Part shown: positions 32,326 through 41,707 of the stretch, piece by piece
Numbering within the stretch: position 1 is the first letter of the stretch
How the letters are laid out: each line of letters opens with the position of its first letter
Origin: Desulfitobacterium hafniense DCB-2
Lineage (GTDB): Bacteria; Bacillota; Desulfitobacteriia; Desulfitobacteriales; Desulfitobacteriaceae
DNA: 64,000 nt
Assembly: GCF_000021925.1 (NCBI RefSeq)
Contig: NC_011830.1
Span: forward strand, 2,887,001 to 2,951,000
Direction of reading: 5' to 3'
Made by a program: the position numbers and the translations under genes
Notes under the pieces: generated by a model
Seen by the model: the letters and a program-made list of their open reading frames with translations, nothing else
The model's database searches: none
Told to the model about the DNA's origin: nothing

Positions 32326-32895
32326 TCAATCGATTGTTCCAATATGGTTAAGCGGCCAATAACGAAATAACGTCATCCCGGAGATGTTTTCAATCGGCAG
32401 AAAACCCCATTCCCGGGAATCGGCACTGCTGTTGCGATTATCTCCCATAACAAAAACGGAACCTTCCGGAACGACCAAAGGCTCAAGATTTTTAATTTGA
32501 GGCTCCATAACGTAAGGCTCTTCCACTTCCTGGCCATTGATATAGGTCTTATGATCCTTGATCTCAATGGTATCTCCCGGCAAAGCAATCAAACGTTTGA
32601 TAAAATCGTCGGAAGAGTGGGCGCTGGAAGGCGGATGAAAAACAATAATATCCCCTCGTTCAAAATCACCAAAATGCTTAAAAAAGAACTTATCGACAAT
32701 AATCCGGTCCTGGAGCTGAATCGTCGGCAGCATAGAGCCGGTGGGGACTAATCTGGCCTCCAGCACAAAGGTGCGAATGACCCAGGACAAGGCAAAGGCA
32801 ATAATCACAATCTCGATGACTTCAATAATAGTTTTAAACATACTCTTCGCTTTTACTTTGATATCTTGTTCGTTGATATCCTGTTCGTTTCCCAT
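32326..32895 (-). CDS. lepB: Type I signal peptidase
   Basis: 189 residues. One N-terminal TM (about 17-38) then box B PTGSMLPTIQ with the nucleophile Ser, box D DFIKRLIALPGD with the general-base Lys, and box E GDNRNSSADSR. It cleaves signal peptides of secreted proteins outside the membrane. ATG 32895 lies 8 bases after GTGAGG. Only one TM, as is usual in Gram-positive Sip proteins. Confidence 0.94.
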   Translation of the reverse strand: MGNEQDINEQDIKVKAKSMFKTIIEVIEIVIIAFALSWVIRTFVLEARLVPTGSMLPTIQLQDRIIVDKFFFKHFGDFERGDIIVFHPPSSAHSSDDFIKRLIALPGDTIEIKDHKTYINGQEVEEPYVMEPQIKNLEPLVVPEGSVFVMGDNRNSSADSREWGFLPIENISGMTLFRYWPLNHIGTID

Positions 32896-32905
32896 GGTGT
32901 GCACC

Positions 32906-34168
32906 TCACTTTAGTAATCCCTGTTCCCAAAGTTTTTGAGCCGCTAATAGATTCCCAAACTTAATATAATTCATGGAAACCCCACCCTGCTGATAAGCAA
33001 TAAAGGGGTCACGCATGGGGCCGTCCGCGGAGAATTCGCTGGTCGCACCTTGGATAAAGGTTCCCCCGGCCATAATGACTTCATCTTCATACCCCGGCAT
33101 TCCCGACGGAATGGGCAGGACATGGCTGTCAACAGGCGAACCCTTCTGGAAGCCCTGACAAAAAGCAATCATCGCCTCCCGGGAATTGAGTTTAACAGCT
33201 TGAATCAGATCCGTCCGCAGGGCATCGGGAAGAGGATTGACTTCGAACCCTAAGGCCTGCCAAAAGGCAGCGGAAAAAATCGCTCCCCGAATCGCCTCAC
33301 TTACGGTCAAAGGACTGAAGAACAGTCCTTGGAAGAACTGGAGCTGCCAGCTGAGGGTCGCTCCCACCTCGCCGCCAATCCCCGGAGCAGTTAAGCGGCA
33401 GGCGGCTTTCTCAACAAGCTCTTGTCTGCCGGCAATATATCCTCCTGTGGGAGCTAAACTTCCCCCCAGGTTTTTAATCAGGGATCCCGCCATGAGGTCG
33501 GCTCCCACATCCCCGGGTTCACATTTTTCCACAAGCTCACCGTAACAATTATCCACAAAAATAATCAGATGAGGAAAATGCTCCCGGACATAAGCCACAA
33601 AGGCGGCGATTTGCTCCATAGGAAGGGAATTGCGCCAGGCATAGCCCCGGGAACGCTGAAGAATAAGCATTTTTGTGTTGGGCTTTATCCCTTGACTTAC
33701 CAGAGAATGCTGAATAGTTCCTTCTTCACTGAGAGGAACCGAGTCATAAGATACCCCAAAATCCTTAAGGCTCCCCTGCCCTGTTCCCCGGATGCCAATC
33801 ACCTCTTCCAGAGTATCATAAGGATCTCCCGTAACGGAAATAAAATGATCACCAGGCCGGAGAACACCGAATAAAGCTGTGGCAATGGCATGGGTTCCCG
33901 ATACAAATTGTCCCCGCACCAAAGCGGCTTCCGTGCCCAGGATGCGGGCCATCACCCGGTCCAGAGTTTCTCTGCCGCTGTCCCCCAGGCCATAGCCTGT
34001 GGTGCCCTGTAAATGATAGGTGCTTACCCTTTCTTCCTGAAAGGCTGCCAAGACTTTGGCATGATTGTATTCGGCAATATCAAGAATAGGCTTTTCCTGC
34101 AGCGTTAAAAGCTGCTCGGCCTGATTTTTCGCCTCGAGAATTTTGCTGGGCAGATGATCCAAAAACAA
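32906..34168 (-). CDS. YnbB-like PLP-dependent lyase (methionine gamma-lyase family)
   Basis: 420 residues. PLP Lys is in GSLIKNLGGSLAPTGGYIAG, with the Asp of FVDNCYGELVE before it, as in the 'aluminum resistance'/YnbB group of cystathionine-synthase-like enzymes. The true reaction is unproven. The start TTG 34168 (MFLDHLPSK) has GAGGAGG at correct spacing; the GTG 16 codons upstream does not. The order spoVK, hflX, ynbB is conserved in B. subtilis. Confidence 0.85.
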   Translation of the reverse strand: MFLDHLPSKILEAKNQAEQLLTLQEKPILDIAEYNHAKVLAAFQEERVSTYHLQGTTGYGLGDSGRETLDRVMARILGTEAALVRGQFVSGTHAIATALFGVLRPGDHFISVTGDPYDTLEEVIGIRGTGQGSLKDFGVSYDSVPLSEEGTIQHSLVSQGIKPNTKMLILQRSRGYAWRNSLPMEQIAAFVAYVREHFPHLIIFVDNCYGELVEKCEPGDVGADLMAGSLIKNLGGSLAPTGGYIAGRQELVEKAACRLTAPGIGGEVGATLSWQLQFFQGLFFSPLTVSEAIRGAIFSAAFWQALGFEVNPLPDALRTDLIQAVKLNSREAMIAFCQGFQKGSPVDSHVLPIPSGMPGYEDEVIMAGGTFIQGATSEFSADGPMRDPFIAYQQGGVSMNYIKFGNLLAAQKLWEQGLLK

Positions 34169-34245
34169 TGATGAAACCTCCTCGCTGTATCCATCTTCCT
34201 TTACCTCCCACTCCACTGCCTTGCCGACTGAAGTCTGTCACTGCA

Positions 34246-35838
34246 TTAGAGAAGTTCAAGAACTTTATTCCAGACAGGAGTCAGTGAAGTGTTGGCAATA
34301 AGGGACATCGGTATGGGATGAGACAGCTCCTGAGCCAAGCGGCTTAAATCAGAAGGATGATCCAGCTGATCGATTTTATTCAGTAAGGTAAGACGTGGTT
34401 TATGATGGCACTCCAGCTGCTCCAGAATCTTATGAACCGTATCGGCGCGCTCCAGAGCTCTGGGGTGGCTGGCATCCAGGACATGAATTAAAACATCGGC
34501 ATTCTGCACCTCTTCCAGAGTAGCGAGAAAGGCGTGGAGAAGTTGATGAGGCAATTTCTGAATAAAACCTACCGTATCACTAAGCAATATCTCCGTCCTT
34601 TGATCGAGGCGTATCCCGCGCACGATGGGATCAAGGGTGGCAAAGAGCTTGTCCTCTCCCTTAACACTCTCCCCCTTGGAACGGGTCTGCTCCATGGCTT
34701 TTTGCAAAAAGGTGGTCTTCCCCGCATTGGTATAACCGACTAAAGCGATGAGGGGGATGCCGCTTTTTTCTCTTTGCCGCCGCTGGGTCGTACGGGTTTT
34801 GCGGATTTCACCCAGTTCATTTTCCAAGAGATTAATTTTCTTTCTTACCCGCCGCTTATCCATTTCCAGTTTGGATTCTCCGGGGCCGCGGGTTCCCACT
34901 CCCCCGCCCAGCCGGGAAAGGCTGAGTCCCTGACCGGTTAAACGGGGCAGCAGATGCTTAAGCTGGGCCAATTCCACCTGAAGCTTACCTTCTCTTGATT
35001 TGGCCCGCTGGGCAAAAATATCCAGGATCAACGTAGTGCGGTCCAGCACCTTAACCCCGGTAGCCTGCTCCAAAGTCCGCAGTTGCACAGGTAACAGCTC
35101 ATCATCACAGATCAGAACATTGGCGCCGCTGTTTTGCAAGTGTTGGGTCATCTCCTGGAGTTTGCCCTTGCCCAGGTAACTCACCGGGCTCCCGTACCGT
35201 TTGGGCTGAAGAAGCTGCCCCACTACCTCAACACCTGAAGAGTGAGCAAGTTCAGTCAGTTCGGTCAGCAGCTCAAGCCCTAATTCCTCTTCCTCCAAAG
35301 CGACCAGAAAAGCTTTCTCCTGTTCCGAGACCTTGAGGCTTGGGCTGGCAGGGCGCGAGCGATAATCGTTGACTGCCCCGTCGTAAGAAAAATTCACAAA
35401 TTCCTTAGGGTTTAGGGCCAGGATTTGATAGTCTGAATCTCCTGAAAAGGCGATTTCAACTCCGGTAATCTGCCCATTGCTGACCCCGATACTGCTCATG
35501 CTTTCCAGCCCGGCAGAACTCAGGGCGCTCAGATCCATAGGACTGAGCTGAGGATTGCCGCTGGGATGGGTATGGAGACAGCGCAAACGCCCCGCTTGCC
35601 GGGCTGGCAGAGGGGGCAGTTTAACTGCTGCATGCTGTCCGATGGCCACAGCAATGACCATTCCCGAGCGATTGATATAAAGAGCAATTTCTTTATTCCA
35701 AAGGCTGGTCAGACGACAGATTCCCATTAATAAATCATCATGGATAAGCTCCGGACGATCCGTCCGGAGCGAAGTCAAATCCTTGAGTTCTTTGAGCTGG
35801 GTTCCGCGGATCCCAGAGATATCACCCAAAATATCCAT
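34246..35838 (-). CDS. hflX: HflX ribosome-associated GTPase
   Basis: 530 residues, longer than the usual 420-430 because of an extra N-terminal region (about 1-165) that resembles the long HflX form of clostridia. The HflX domain has GKLQEMTQ and RTTLILDIFAQRA, and the G domain has GYTNAGKTT, DTVGF and NKID. It splits stalled 70S ribosomes under stress. ATG 35838 follows GGAGG; an upstream GTG overlaps this site. Confidence 0.92.
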   Translation of the reverse strand: MDILGDISGIRGTQLKELKDLTSLRTDRPELIHDDLLMGICRLTSLWNKEIALYINRSGMVIAVAIGQHAAVKLPPLPARQAGRLRCLHTHPSGNPQLSPMDLSALSSAGLESMSSIGVSNGQITGVEIAFSGDSDYQILALNPKEFVNFSYDGAVNDYRSRPASPSLKVSEQEKAFLVALEEEELGLELLTELTELAHSSGVEVVGQLLQPKRYGSPVSYLGKGKLQEMTQHLQNSGANVLICDDELLPVQLRTLEQATGVKVLDRTTLILDIFAQRAKSREGKLQVELAQLKHLLPRLTGQGLSLSRLGGGVGTRGPGESKLEMDKRRVRKKINLLENELGEIRKTRTTQRRQREKSGIPLIALVGYTNAGKTTFLQKAMEQTRSKGESVKGEDKLFATLDPIVRGIRLDQRTEILLSDTVGFIQKLPHQLLHAFLATLEEVQNADVLIHVLDASHPRALERADTVHKILEQLECHHKPRLTLLNKIDQLDHPSDLSRLAQELSHPIPMSLIANTSLTPVWNKVLELL

Positions 35839-35886
35839 TTGAACCTCCGCTGTATATGTCACTGTCCAGTAAGGACTCGGCTTCTT

Positions 35887-36852
35887 TCATTTCAAGTCAT
35901 CGTCATCCAGATTTAAATCACAGGGCAGAATCCCCATGAGTTCTTCCCGGGATGAGGTGGGTTTGGCATAGAGCCGTACGGCTTGTTTGCGAATAGCTTT
36001 CTCAACCATATTGCGCACTAAACGGGCATTGCCTGCATACGGATGGGAATTCAGCACTCCCTGCAGCATAAACCGGAAAACATCACGGGCTTCAGCGGTG
36101 AACTGATATTGGCGTGTTTTGAGCATGGAATCGCCGATACTCAGCAGCTCTTCAATGGAATAGTCGGGAAAATCAATATGGATGGGAAAGCGGGATCTTA
36201 AGCCGGGATTGGTTTGTAAAAACCATTCCATCTCGTGTTTATAACCGGCCAGGATCAGAATAAGATCAGTCTTATGATCCTCCATAGCCTTCACCAAGGC
36301 ATCGATGGCTTCCTTGCCAAAATCCTTTTCCCCGCCCCGGGCTAAAGAATAGGCTTCGTCGATAAAGAGAATCCCTCCCAAAGCCTTTTTAACCATATCC
36401 CGGGTCTTTTGCGCCGTGTGACCTATGTATTCCCCCACTAAGTCCGCTCTCTCACACTCAATAATATGCCCTTTTTGCAGAACTTCCATTTCTTTAAAAA
36501 GTCTGCCGATTAAACGGGCCACCGTGGTTTTGCCTGTTCCCGGATTGCCCCGGAAAATCATATGGAGAACCAAGGGCTCCGCCACTAATTTTTCCCGTGT
36601 CCGTCTCTTTTGAATCTCTATGTAAGCCTGAATCTCGTGGATGAGACGTTTGACTGTGCTTAAGCCCACGAGGGCATTGAGTTCAGCGATAATCTCAGCC
36701 ATGGTACCGTTTTCCGATGAATGATGAGCTGCCTTGCGTCCACGGGATAATTCAGAAGATGAATCCACGATGGCCGCATTTCTCTCAGTCCGTGGTGTTT
36801 GGACGATCGGAGCCTGATTCTTTTCACTCGGAAAGGTAATGCGTATTCCCAT
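35887..36852 (-). CDS. spoVK: SpoVK-like AAA+ ATPase
   Basis: 321 residues of the CbxX/CfxQ AAA family: Walker A GNPGTGKTTVARL, Walker B GGILFIDEAYSL, sensor-1 region LILAGYKHEM and Arg-finger region NPGLRSRFP. In B. subtilis SpoVK acts in spore maturation, next to ynbA (hflX) and ynbB, the same order as here. The N-terminal 60 residues look unstructured. Confidence 0.88.
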   Translation of the reverse strand: MGIRITFPSEKNQAPIVQTPRTERNAAIVDSSSELSRGRKAAHHSSENGTMAEIIAELNALVGLSTVKRLIHEIQAYIEIQKRRTREKLVAEPLVLHMIFRGNPGTGKTTVARLIGRLFKEMEVLQKGHIIECERADLVGEYIGHTAQKTRDMVKKALGGILFIDEAYSLARGGEKDFGKEAIDALVKAMEDHKTDLILILAGYKHEMEWFLQTNPGLRSRFPIHIDFPDYSIEELLSIGDSMLKTRQYQFTAEARDVFRFMLQGVLNSHPYAGNARLVRNMVEKAIRKQAVRLYAKPTSSREELMGILPCDLNLDDDDLK

Positions 36853-36919
36853 AAGATGTGACACCTCCCGTCTTTACTACTATACGCAGCAAGACGGGAA
36901 AGGTGTCTTAATTATTAGC

Positions 36920-38752
36920 TCATTTTGCGCTGTTGGAAGCCAGGGATTTGGCATAGCGGACACGGGCATTTTTGTCGAGGTGCTTTTTCCGCAAGCGAAC
37001 GCTCTTCGGTGTGATCTCCACCAACTCATCATCATCAATATATTCCAGGGCCTGCTCCAAGGTAAAGACTTTGGCTTTCTCCAAACGAAGGGCTTCCTCA
37101 GAGTTGCTGGCACGCATATTGGTGACATGTTTTTTTCTGGCCACATTGACTTCGATGTCCTGTTCCCGGTTGCTTTCCCCCACAATCATGCCTTCATAAA
37201 TCTTGGTACCGGGGTCAATAAAGATGATGCCCCGTTCTTGAGCGGAATGCAGCCCATAGGTTGTCGCCTCGCCGGTCTCAAACGCGATCAAAACCCCCCG
37301 GCTTCTGCCCGGTATTTCGCCTTTATAGGGCTCATAACCGTGGAAAACATGGCTCATGATCCCTTCGCCCCGGGTTTCGGTCAGGAAATCCCCCCGAAAG
37401 CCGATCAGCCCCCGGGCGGGAACTTTGAATTCTACCCGTATCTGGGTCTGGGAAATATGGGCCATATTGATCATTTCCGCTTTCCGTTTCCCCAGCAATT
37501 CAATGACTGTACCCATAGCGGTTTCCGGAATATCACAGATAAGATACTCAATCGGTTCACATTTCTCCCCGTCAATCATCTTATAGATAACCTCGGGCTT
37601 GGAAACCTGAAGCTCATAGCCTTCCCGGCGCATATTCTCAATTAGAATGGATAAATGGAGCTCTCCCCGGCCGGATACTTTAAAGGAATCCGCCGAATCC
37701 GTTTCTTCCACACGAAGGCTCACATTGGTCTCGATCTCCTTGAATAAGCGCTCCCTTAATTTGCGGGAGGTCACAAATTCCCCTTCCAGTCCGGCAAAAG
37801 GGCTGTTGTTAACAATAAAATTCATATTCAAAGTGGGTTCATCCACTTCAATCACCGGCAGAGCTTCCGGATTATTGGCATCGGCTACGGTTTCCCCGAT
37901 ATTGGCAGTGGTCAAGCCGGTGAGGGCCACGATTTCGCCGGCCTCTGCCTCGGGCACATCGATACGTTTCAACCCTTCATAGGTATAGACTTTGCCGATT
38001 TTGGCCCGCTCCAAAACACCATCCCGTTTGATCAGGGCGATATTCTCTCCTTGGCGGACCTTGCCCCGGACAATGCGCCCGATCACAATCTTGCCTACAT
38101 AGTCGTCATAATCAAGGGTGGTAACCAGGAGCTGCAGAGGGGCTTCCACATCCACACTGGGCGCGGGAATATGCTCCAGCACCACACTGAAAAGAGGCTC
38201 CAGGCTATCGGTAAGCTGGTCGGGATCCAGTCCGGCCAACCCATCCCGGGCCGAAGCGTAGACCACGGGGAAATCCAGTTGCTCCTCATCGGCACCTAAT
38301 TCGATAAATAAATCCAGGACCTCGTCCACCACTTCAGCAGGACGGGCATCAGGACGGTCAATCTTATTAATCACAACGATGGGAACAAGCTTCAGCTCTA
38401 AAGCTTTTCTTAACACAAAGCGTGTTTGGGGCATGGGCCCTTCAAAGGAATCCACAATCAGGAGCACCCCGTTCACCATCTTCAAGACCCGTTCCACTTC
38501 ACCGCCAAAATCGGCGTGACCCGGTGTATCCACAATATTGATTTTTGTATCCAACCAATTGACCGCTGTATTCTTGGAGAGAATGGTAATCCCTCTCTCC
38601 CGTTCCAGGTCATTGGAGTCCATAACCCGCTCCATAACATTTTGATTGGCGCGGAAGGTTCCGCTTTGTCTGAGCATTGCATCGACTAGGGTTGTTTTGC
38701 CGTGGTCAACGTGAGCGATGATGGCGATATTACGAATATTCATTGATTTCAT
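36920..38752 (-). CDS. typA: BipA/TypA ribosome-associated GTPase
   Basis: 610 residues. G-domain motifs AHVDHGKTTLVD, DTPGHADFGGEVER and NKIDRP; then EF-G-like domains II, III and V, and the BipA-specific C-terminal domain. It assists 50S assembly and stress or cold adaptation. I start at ATG 38752 (MKSMNIRN), 8 bases after AAAGGGA. It sits between spoVK and hfq, where B. subtilis has none. A large structured RNA candidate begins about 130 bases upstream. Confidence 0.95.
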   Translation of the reverse strand: MKSMNIRNIAIIAHVDHGKTTLVDAMLRQSGTFRANQNVMERVMDSNDLERERGITILSKNTAVNWLDTKINIVDTPGHADFGGEVERVLKMVNGVLLIVDSFEGPMPQTRFVLRKALELKLVPIVVINKIDRPDARPAEVVDEVLDLFIELGADEEQLDFPVVYASARDGLAGLDPDQLTDSLEPLFSVVLEHIPAPSVDVEAPLQLLVTTLDYDDYVGKIVIGRIVRGKVRQGENIALIKRDGVLERAKIGKVYTYEGLKRIDVPEAEAGEIVALTGLTTANIGETVADANNPEALPVIEVDEPTLNMNFIVNNSPFAGLEGEFVTSRKLRERLFKEIETNVSLRVEETDSADSFKVSGRGELHLSILIENMRREGYELQVSKPEVIYKMIDGEKCEPIEYLICDIPETAMGTVIELLGKRKAEMINMAHISQTQIRVEFKVPARGLIGFRGDFLTETRGEGIMSHVFHGYEPYKGEIPGRSRGVLIAFETGEATTYGLHSAQERGIIFIDPGTKIYEGMIVGESNREQDIEVNVARKKHVTNMRASNSEEALRLEKAKVFTLEQALEYIDDDELVEITPKSVRLRKKHLDKNARVRYAKSLASNSAK

Positions 38753-38880
38753 TAAGAATTTCCCTTTCATGAGTAAATTACACTATTCTTAAATATACCA
38801 TGCCTTTATTATCTCTACAATAAATTATTTTTAGTTATATTTTCCGCGTTAGGGTGAAGTTAAATGAAAAAAGGTCTGAA

Positions 38881-39540
38881 AGCTCGGGGCTCTGGGCCGA
38901 GTCTCCAGGATTTTGCTTTACTACCGGTCGCTCAATAAGCTGCGCGGACAAAACTAACGCTCAAGCCCTCCGCTCCGTCGGGTACCCGGCCAAATCGCTC
39001 CTGCTCAATGGCCGGTTGGAAACGTCCTGTTTCCAACCCGACTCCGCTGCATGCTTTTCGCGAAGTTTTGTTTCCGCTCGCTTAAATTCGCTTCTTGCCG
39101 TAAAGCAAAATCCTTGGGCTGCTTTGCGGGTTTGAGCATGTGGGGCGTTGTGGGAGATGTCGGGGAAGATCGCCTAGCCTGAGCCGCTTTTTCCGTCTTT
39201 ACCGACGCCGCTTAAGCGGCAAGGTCGGCTGCCCTGAGAAAGGCTATGGGGGCTAAGAAAAGCCCTGAAGCTAAACCCATGAAGTCCCAACAAGAGGCCC
39301 AGATCCCCAGAGAAAAACTGAAAGAGACCCGCAAGACGTAGCTTTACGCACAAAAGCGAACGGATTTAGCGGAGGAGCGGTCAGGTGAATGAGGCTTTCT
39401 TAACGTAGCGGAGCCACGGTTCACTTGCAGAAAGCAACGGGGTTTGGCGTGAGCTGTTAAGAAAGCGAGTGAGCCAGCCCCGGAGCTATGGAGTTCGCGT
39501 TGTGCGTAAAGCTACGCGACCCGGACAACGTTTTGTCCCC
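38881..39540 (+). ncRNA. Large structured RNA candidate, copy A
   Basis: Gene-free element between bipA and hfq, sharing long blocks of sequence with 49676-50560. Stems seen: 38907-38921 with 39100-39114 (15 bp, AGGATTTTGCTTTAC); 38944-38955 with 39064-39077; 38977-38983 with 39036-39042; 39016-39023 with 39029-39036; 39202-39206 with 39224-39228; 39337-39353 with 39500-39516 (17 bp, CGTAGCTTTACGCACAA); 39394-39404 with 39456-39466. Compensating and G.U changes against copy B keep these stems and fit a + strand RNA. The hfq terminator isolates it from the hfq operon. Family not recognised; ends and promoter are estimates. Confidence 0.75.
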
Positions 39541-39579
39541 CAACGGGTGCCGCTTAACCTGCCAGCAAACCTGACACAC

Positions 39580-39607
39580 GAAAAAAGCCTGATGGGAATC
39601 AGGCTTT
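39580..39607 (-). terminator. Terminator of the hfq operon
   Basis: AAAGCCTGAT / ATCAGGCTTT with a 4-base loop. On the - strand it is followed by a run of T. It lies 21 bases past the hfq stop. Confidence 0.88.
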
Positions 39608-39628
39608 ACTGATGCGATGACCTTATTC

Positions 39629-39880
39629 TTAACGCTCCTCTGTCGAGGACTGCGAAGCAGCAACTAAATTAATGGGACGAAGCGGCATTACAGTGGAAAT
39701 GGCGTGCTTATAGACCATTTGCTGTTTACCTTCGAATTCAATGACCACTGTAAAATTATCAAATCCGCGGACCAGACCTTTTAATTGAAAGCCATTCACT
39801 AAGTAAATCGTGACCGGCATATTCTCTTTTCGGACTTGGTTTAAAAAGGTATCCTGTAAATTGATGGGCGCTTTATTCAT
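39629..39880 (-). CDS. hfq: RNA chaperone Hfq
   Basis: 83 residues. Sm1 motif region INLQDTFLNQVRKENMPVTIYLVNGFQLKGLVRGFDNF (identified by LQD and the GFDNF end) and Sm2 VYKHAIST. It forms a hexameric ring that binds U-rich sRNA ends. The C-terminus is short, as in Gram-positive Hfq. It follows miaA by 34 bases, the conserved order. Confidence 0.96.
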   Translation of the reverse strand: MNKAPINLQDTFLNQVRKENMPVTIYLVNGFQLKGLVRGFDNFTVVIEFEGKQQMVYKHAISTVMPLRPINLVAASQSSTEER

Positions 39881-39914
39881 TTTTTTCCCTCCACCACCAT
39901 CTATTTCTATTTTC

Positions 39915-40859
39915 CTATTCTACACGACTTTCCATTCCACTGCAAGTGCCAATCAAAGATTCAAGAATATTTGTCAAATTCCCACTGTAAGTATCATACC
40001 AAACCACTCGCGGGTCCCTGCGGAACCAAGTGAGCTGACGTTTGGCGAAATGCCGGGTATCCCTTTGAAAAATTCTCATCATCTCCGGAAGGGTTACCTT
40101 ACCATAAAGATAGAGTAAAGCGTGCCGGTAACCAATGCTTTGCAAAGGCTTAAGTTTTGGGGAATAGCCTTCTTTAATTAAATTGTGGGTTTCCTCAATC
40201 AGCCCCGCGGCCACCATCTGTTCACAACGGCGATTGATCCGCTCATAAATGATTTCCCTTGGTGCGGTAAGTCCCACATAGAGAAGCGAAGGTGGCAAAG
40301 GCGGATAATTCATGTCTTGATTGCCGCGGATTTCGGAAAAGGGCTTACCGGTTAATTGGCACATTTCCAGGGCCCGGATAATCCGGACCGTATCATTGGG
40401 ATGGAGACGCTGGGCACTGAGAGGATCCCTTTTGGCCAGCTCCCGGTGCAGAGCCTCTTTCCCTTGTTCAGAGAGAAAGGCGGTCCAGAAGCTGCGGATA
40501 GACTCTGAGCCGTGCTCGGCAAATTGGAAAGGGTCGATTAAAGAGCGGATGTAAAGACCTGTCCCGCCGACAACAATCGGCACCTTGCCCCGGCTTTGGA
40601 TATTCTGAATAGATTGATTGGCCAAAGTCTGGAACTGAGCCACTGTGAATGGTTCAGCCGGATCCAAAGCGTCCAGCAGATAATGGGGTACATTGCCTTG
40701 TTCGGCCAACGTTGGCTTGGCTGACCCGATATCCAGTTTACGATAGACCTGAACGGAGTCCCCGGAGATAATCTCACCCTGGAGAGCTTGGGCAAGGGCA
40801 ACCCCAAGAGCTGTCTTGCCTACGGCTGTAGGTCCTACAATGATGATCAAGGGTTTCAT
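39915..40859 (-). CDS. miaA: tRNA dimethylallyltransferase
   Basis: 314 residues. P-loop GPTAVGKTALG (about 8-18), SGDSVQVYRKLDIGSAKP, GGTGLY and the C-terminal FQRDTRHFAKRQLTWFRRD. It adds dimethylallyl to A37 of tRNAs reading U-starting codons; MiaB, encoded at 51199, methylthiolates the same base. The start overlaps the stop of the upstream methyltransferase (ATGA). Confidence 0.95.
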   Translation of the reverse strand: MKPLIIIVGPTAVGKTALGVALAQALQGEIISGDSVQVYRKLDIGSAKPTLAEQGNVPHYLLDALDPAEPFTVAQFQTLANQSIQNIQSRGKVPIVVGGTGLYIRSLIDPFQFAEHGSESIRSFWTAFLSEQGKEALHRELAKRDPLSAQRLHPNDTVRIIRALEMCQLTGKPFSEIRGNQDMNYPPLPPSLLYVGLTAPREIIYERINRRCEQMVAAGLIEETHNLIKEGYSPKLKPLQSIGYRHALLYLYGKVTLPEMMRIFQRDTRHFAKRQLTWFRRDPRVVWYDTYSGNLTNILESLIGTCSGMESRVE

Positions 40860-41695
40860 GAACCGGCTCCTTCTTTGTGGATTATCCCATAGTCTACATG
40901 ACTATAGTTCCCCCCTTCTTGAATCTCAAACCCTAAGCGGCTGAATTCCCGGCTTGCTTTCCGCTCTTTCAGCACCACCCGTCTTTTGGCTACACGGCAG
41001 GCTTCGGCAACAGTTTCACCCTGCAGGGAGCAGGAGTTGGCTACCTCATGCAGAGGGCGGATGGAGGCGCTTTTTTCCCGGGTGTGGCGAAACATGGGGT
41101 CAAAGTAAACCACATCGGCGAAGGCTGCAGGATAGCCGGCCAGCAGCTCAAGATGGTCTCCCCACAGAACCTCAATGCGCTGTGCCGCTTCAGCCAAGAC
41201 CTGCCAGGCTTTGGCCTTGTCCGGGTTTTGGACACGGGGACAATCCCCTTGAGCCAGGGTCCTTAACCCATCTTTCACCAGAGCTGCTAAAATAGGCGAA
41301 TGTTCTATGCCGATAACCTTGCCCTGAGCCCCGACTTGAACAGCAGCTACCAAGGCATCCGTTCCCAAACCGAATGTGGCATCCAAAAAGACATCCCCTG
41401 CCCGGAGGTCAACGGCCTCCAGAAAACGATCCCCTTCTCCTCTAATGATTTGCATAACCCGCAGCAAGGCCATACTGGGATGAAAGTGCAAAGGATGGTC
41501 CCCTGTTTCCAGATAGATTCCTTTGCGGGTAATGTGGAGGATCGGATAAGGCGGCTCCTCAACCGCCCCGGCCAGGGACTTCGGGGAGGAAGTCAGTAAG
41601 GTAATGCCGGGTTGTTCAGAAAACCAAAGAAATTTTTTCTGTAAATCCGGATCCCTGGGATGGGTGATGTTAACGATGACTGTTGCGTGGTTCAT
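40856..41695 (-). CDS. RsmJ-like class I SAM methyltransferase
   Basis: 279 residues. The SAM motif I is VFLDATFGLGTDALVAA and motif IV is VVYFDPMFRHTREKSASIRPL, which resembles the DPMFP motif and basic tail of RsmJ (16S rRNA m2G1516 methyltransferase). Rossmann fold confirmed by GKVIGIEHS. It is translationally coupled to miaA and follows mutL by 12 bases, so it is part of the mutS-mutL-miaA-hfq transcript. Target inferred from motif only. Confidence 0.75.
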   Translation of the reverse strand: MNHATVIVNITHPRDPDLQKKFLWFSEQPGITLLTSSPKSLAGAVEEPPYPILHITRKGIYLETGDHPLHFHPSMALLRVMQIIRGEGDRFLEAVDLRAGDVFLDATFGLGTDALVAAVQVGAQGKVIGIEHSPILAALVKDGLRTLAQGDCPRVQNPDKAKAWQVLAEAAQRIEVLWGDHLELLAGYPAAFADVVYFDPMFRHTREKSASIRPLHEVANSCSLQGETVAEACRVAKRRVVLKERKASREFSRLGFEIQEGGNYSHVDYGIIHKEGAGS

Positions 41696-41707
41696 TGGCT
41701 GCTGCTC

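Noticed and set aside
36839..37645. 268-codon + strand frame antisense to bipA
   Set aside because: It is a shadow of the highly conserved BipA reading frame.
38854..39135. Open frame in element A matching a frame in element B (49593-49967), both containing ISCADKTNAQA and NGRLETSCFQ
   Set aside because: The similarity is fully explained by nucleotide conservation of the structured element. The starts differ, there are no ribosome sites, and the changes preserve base pairing rather than the protein.
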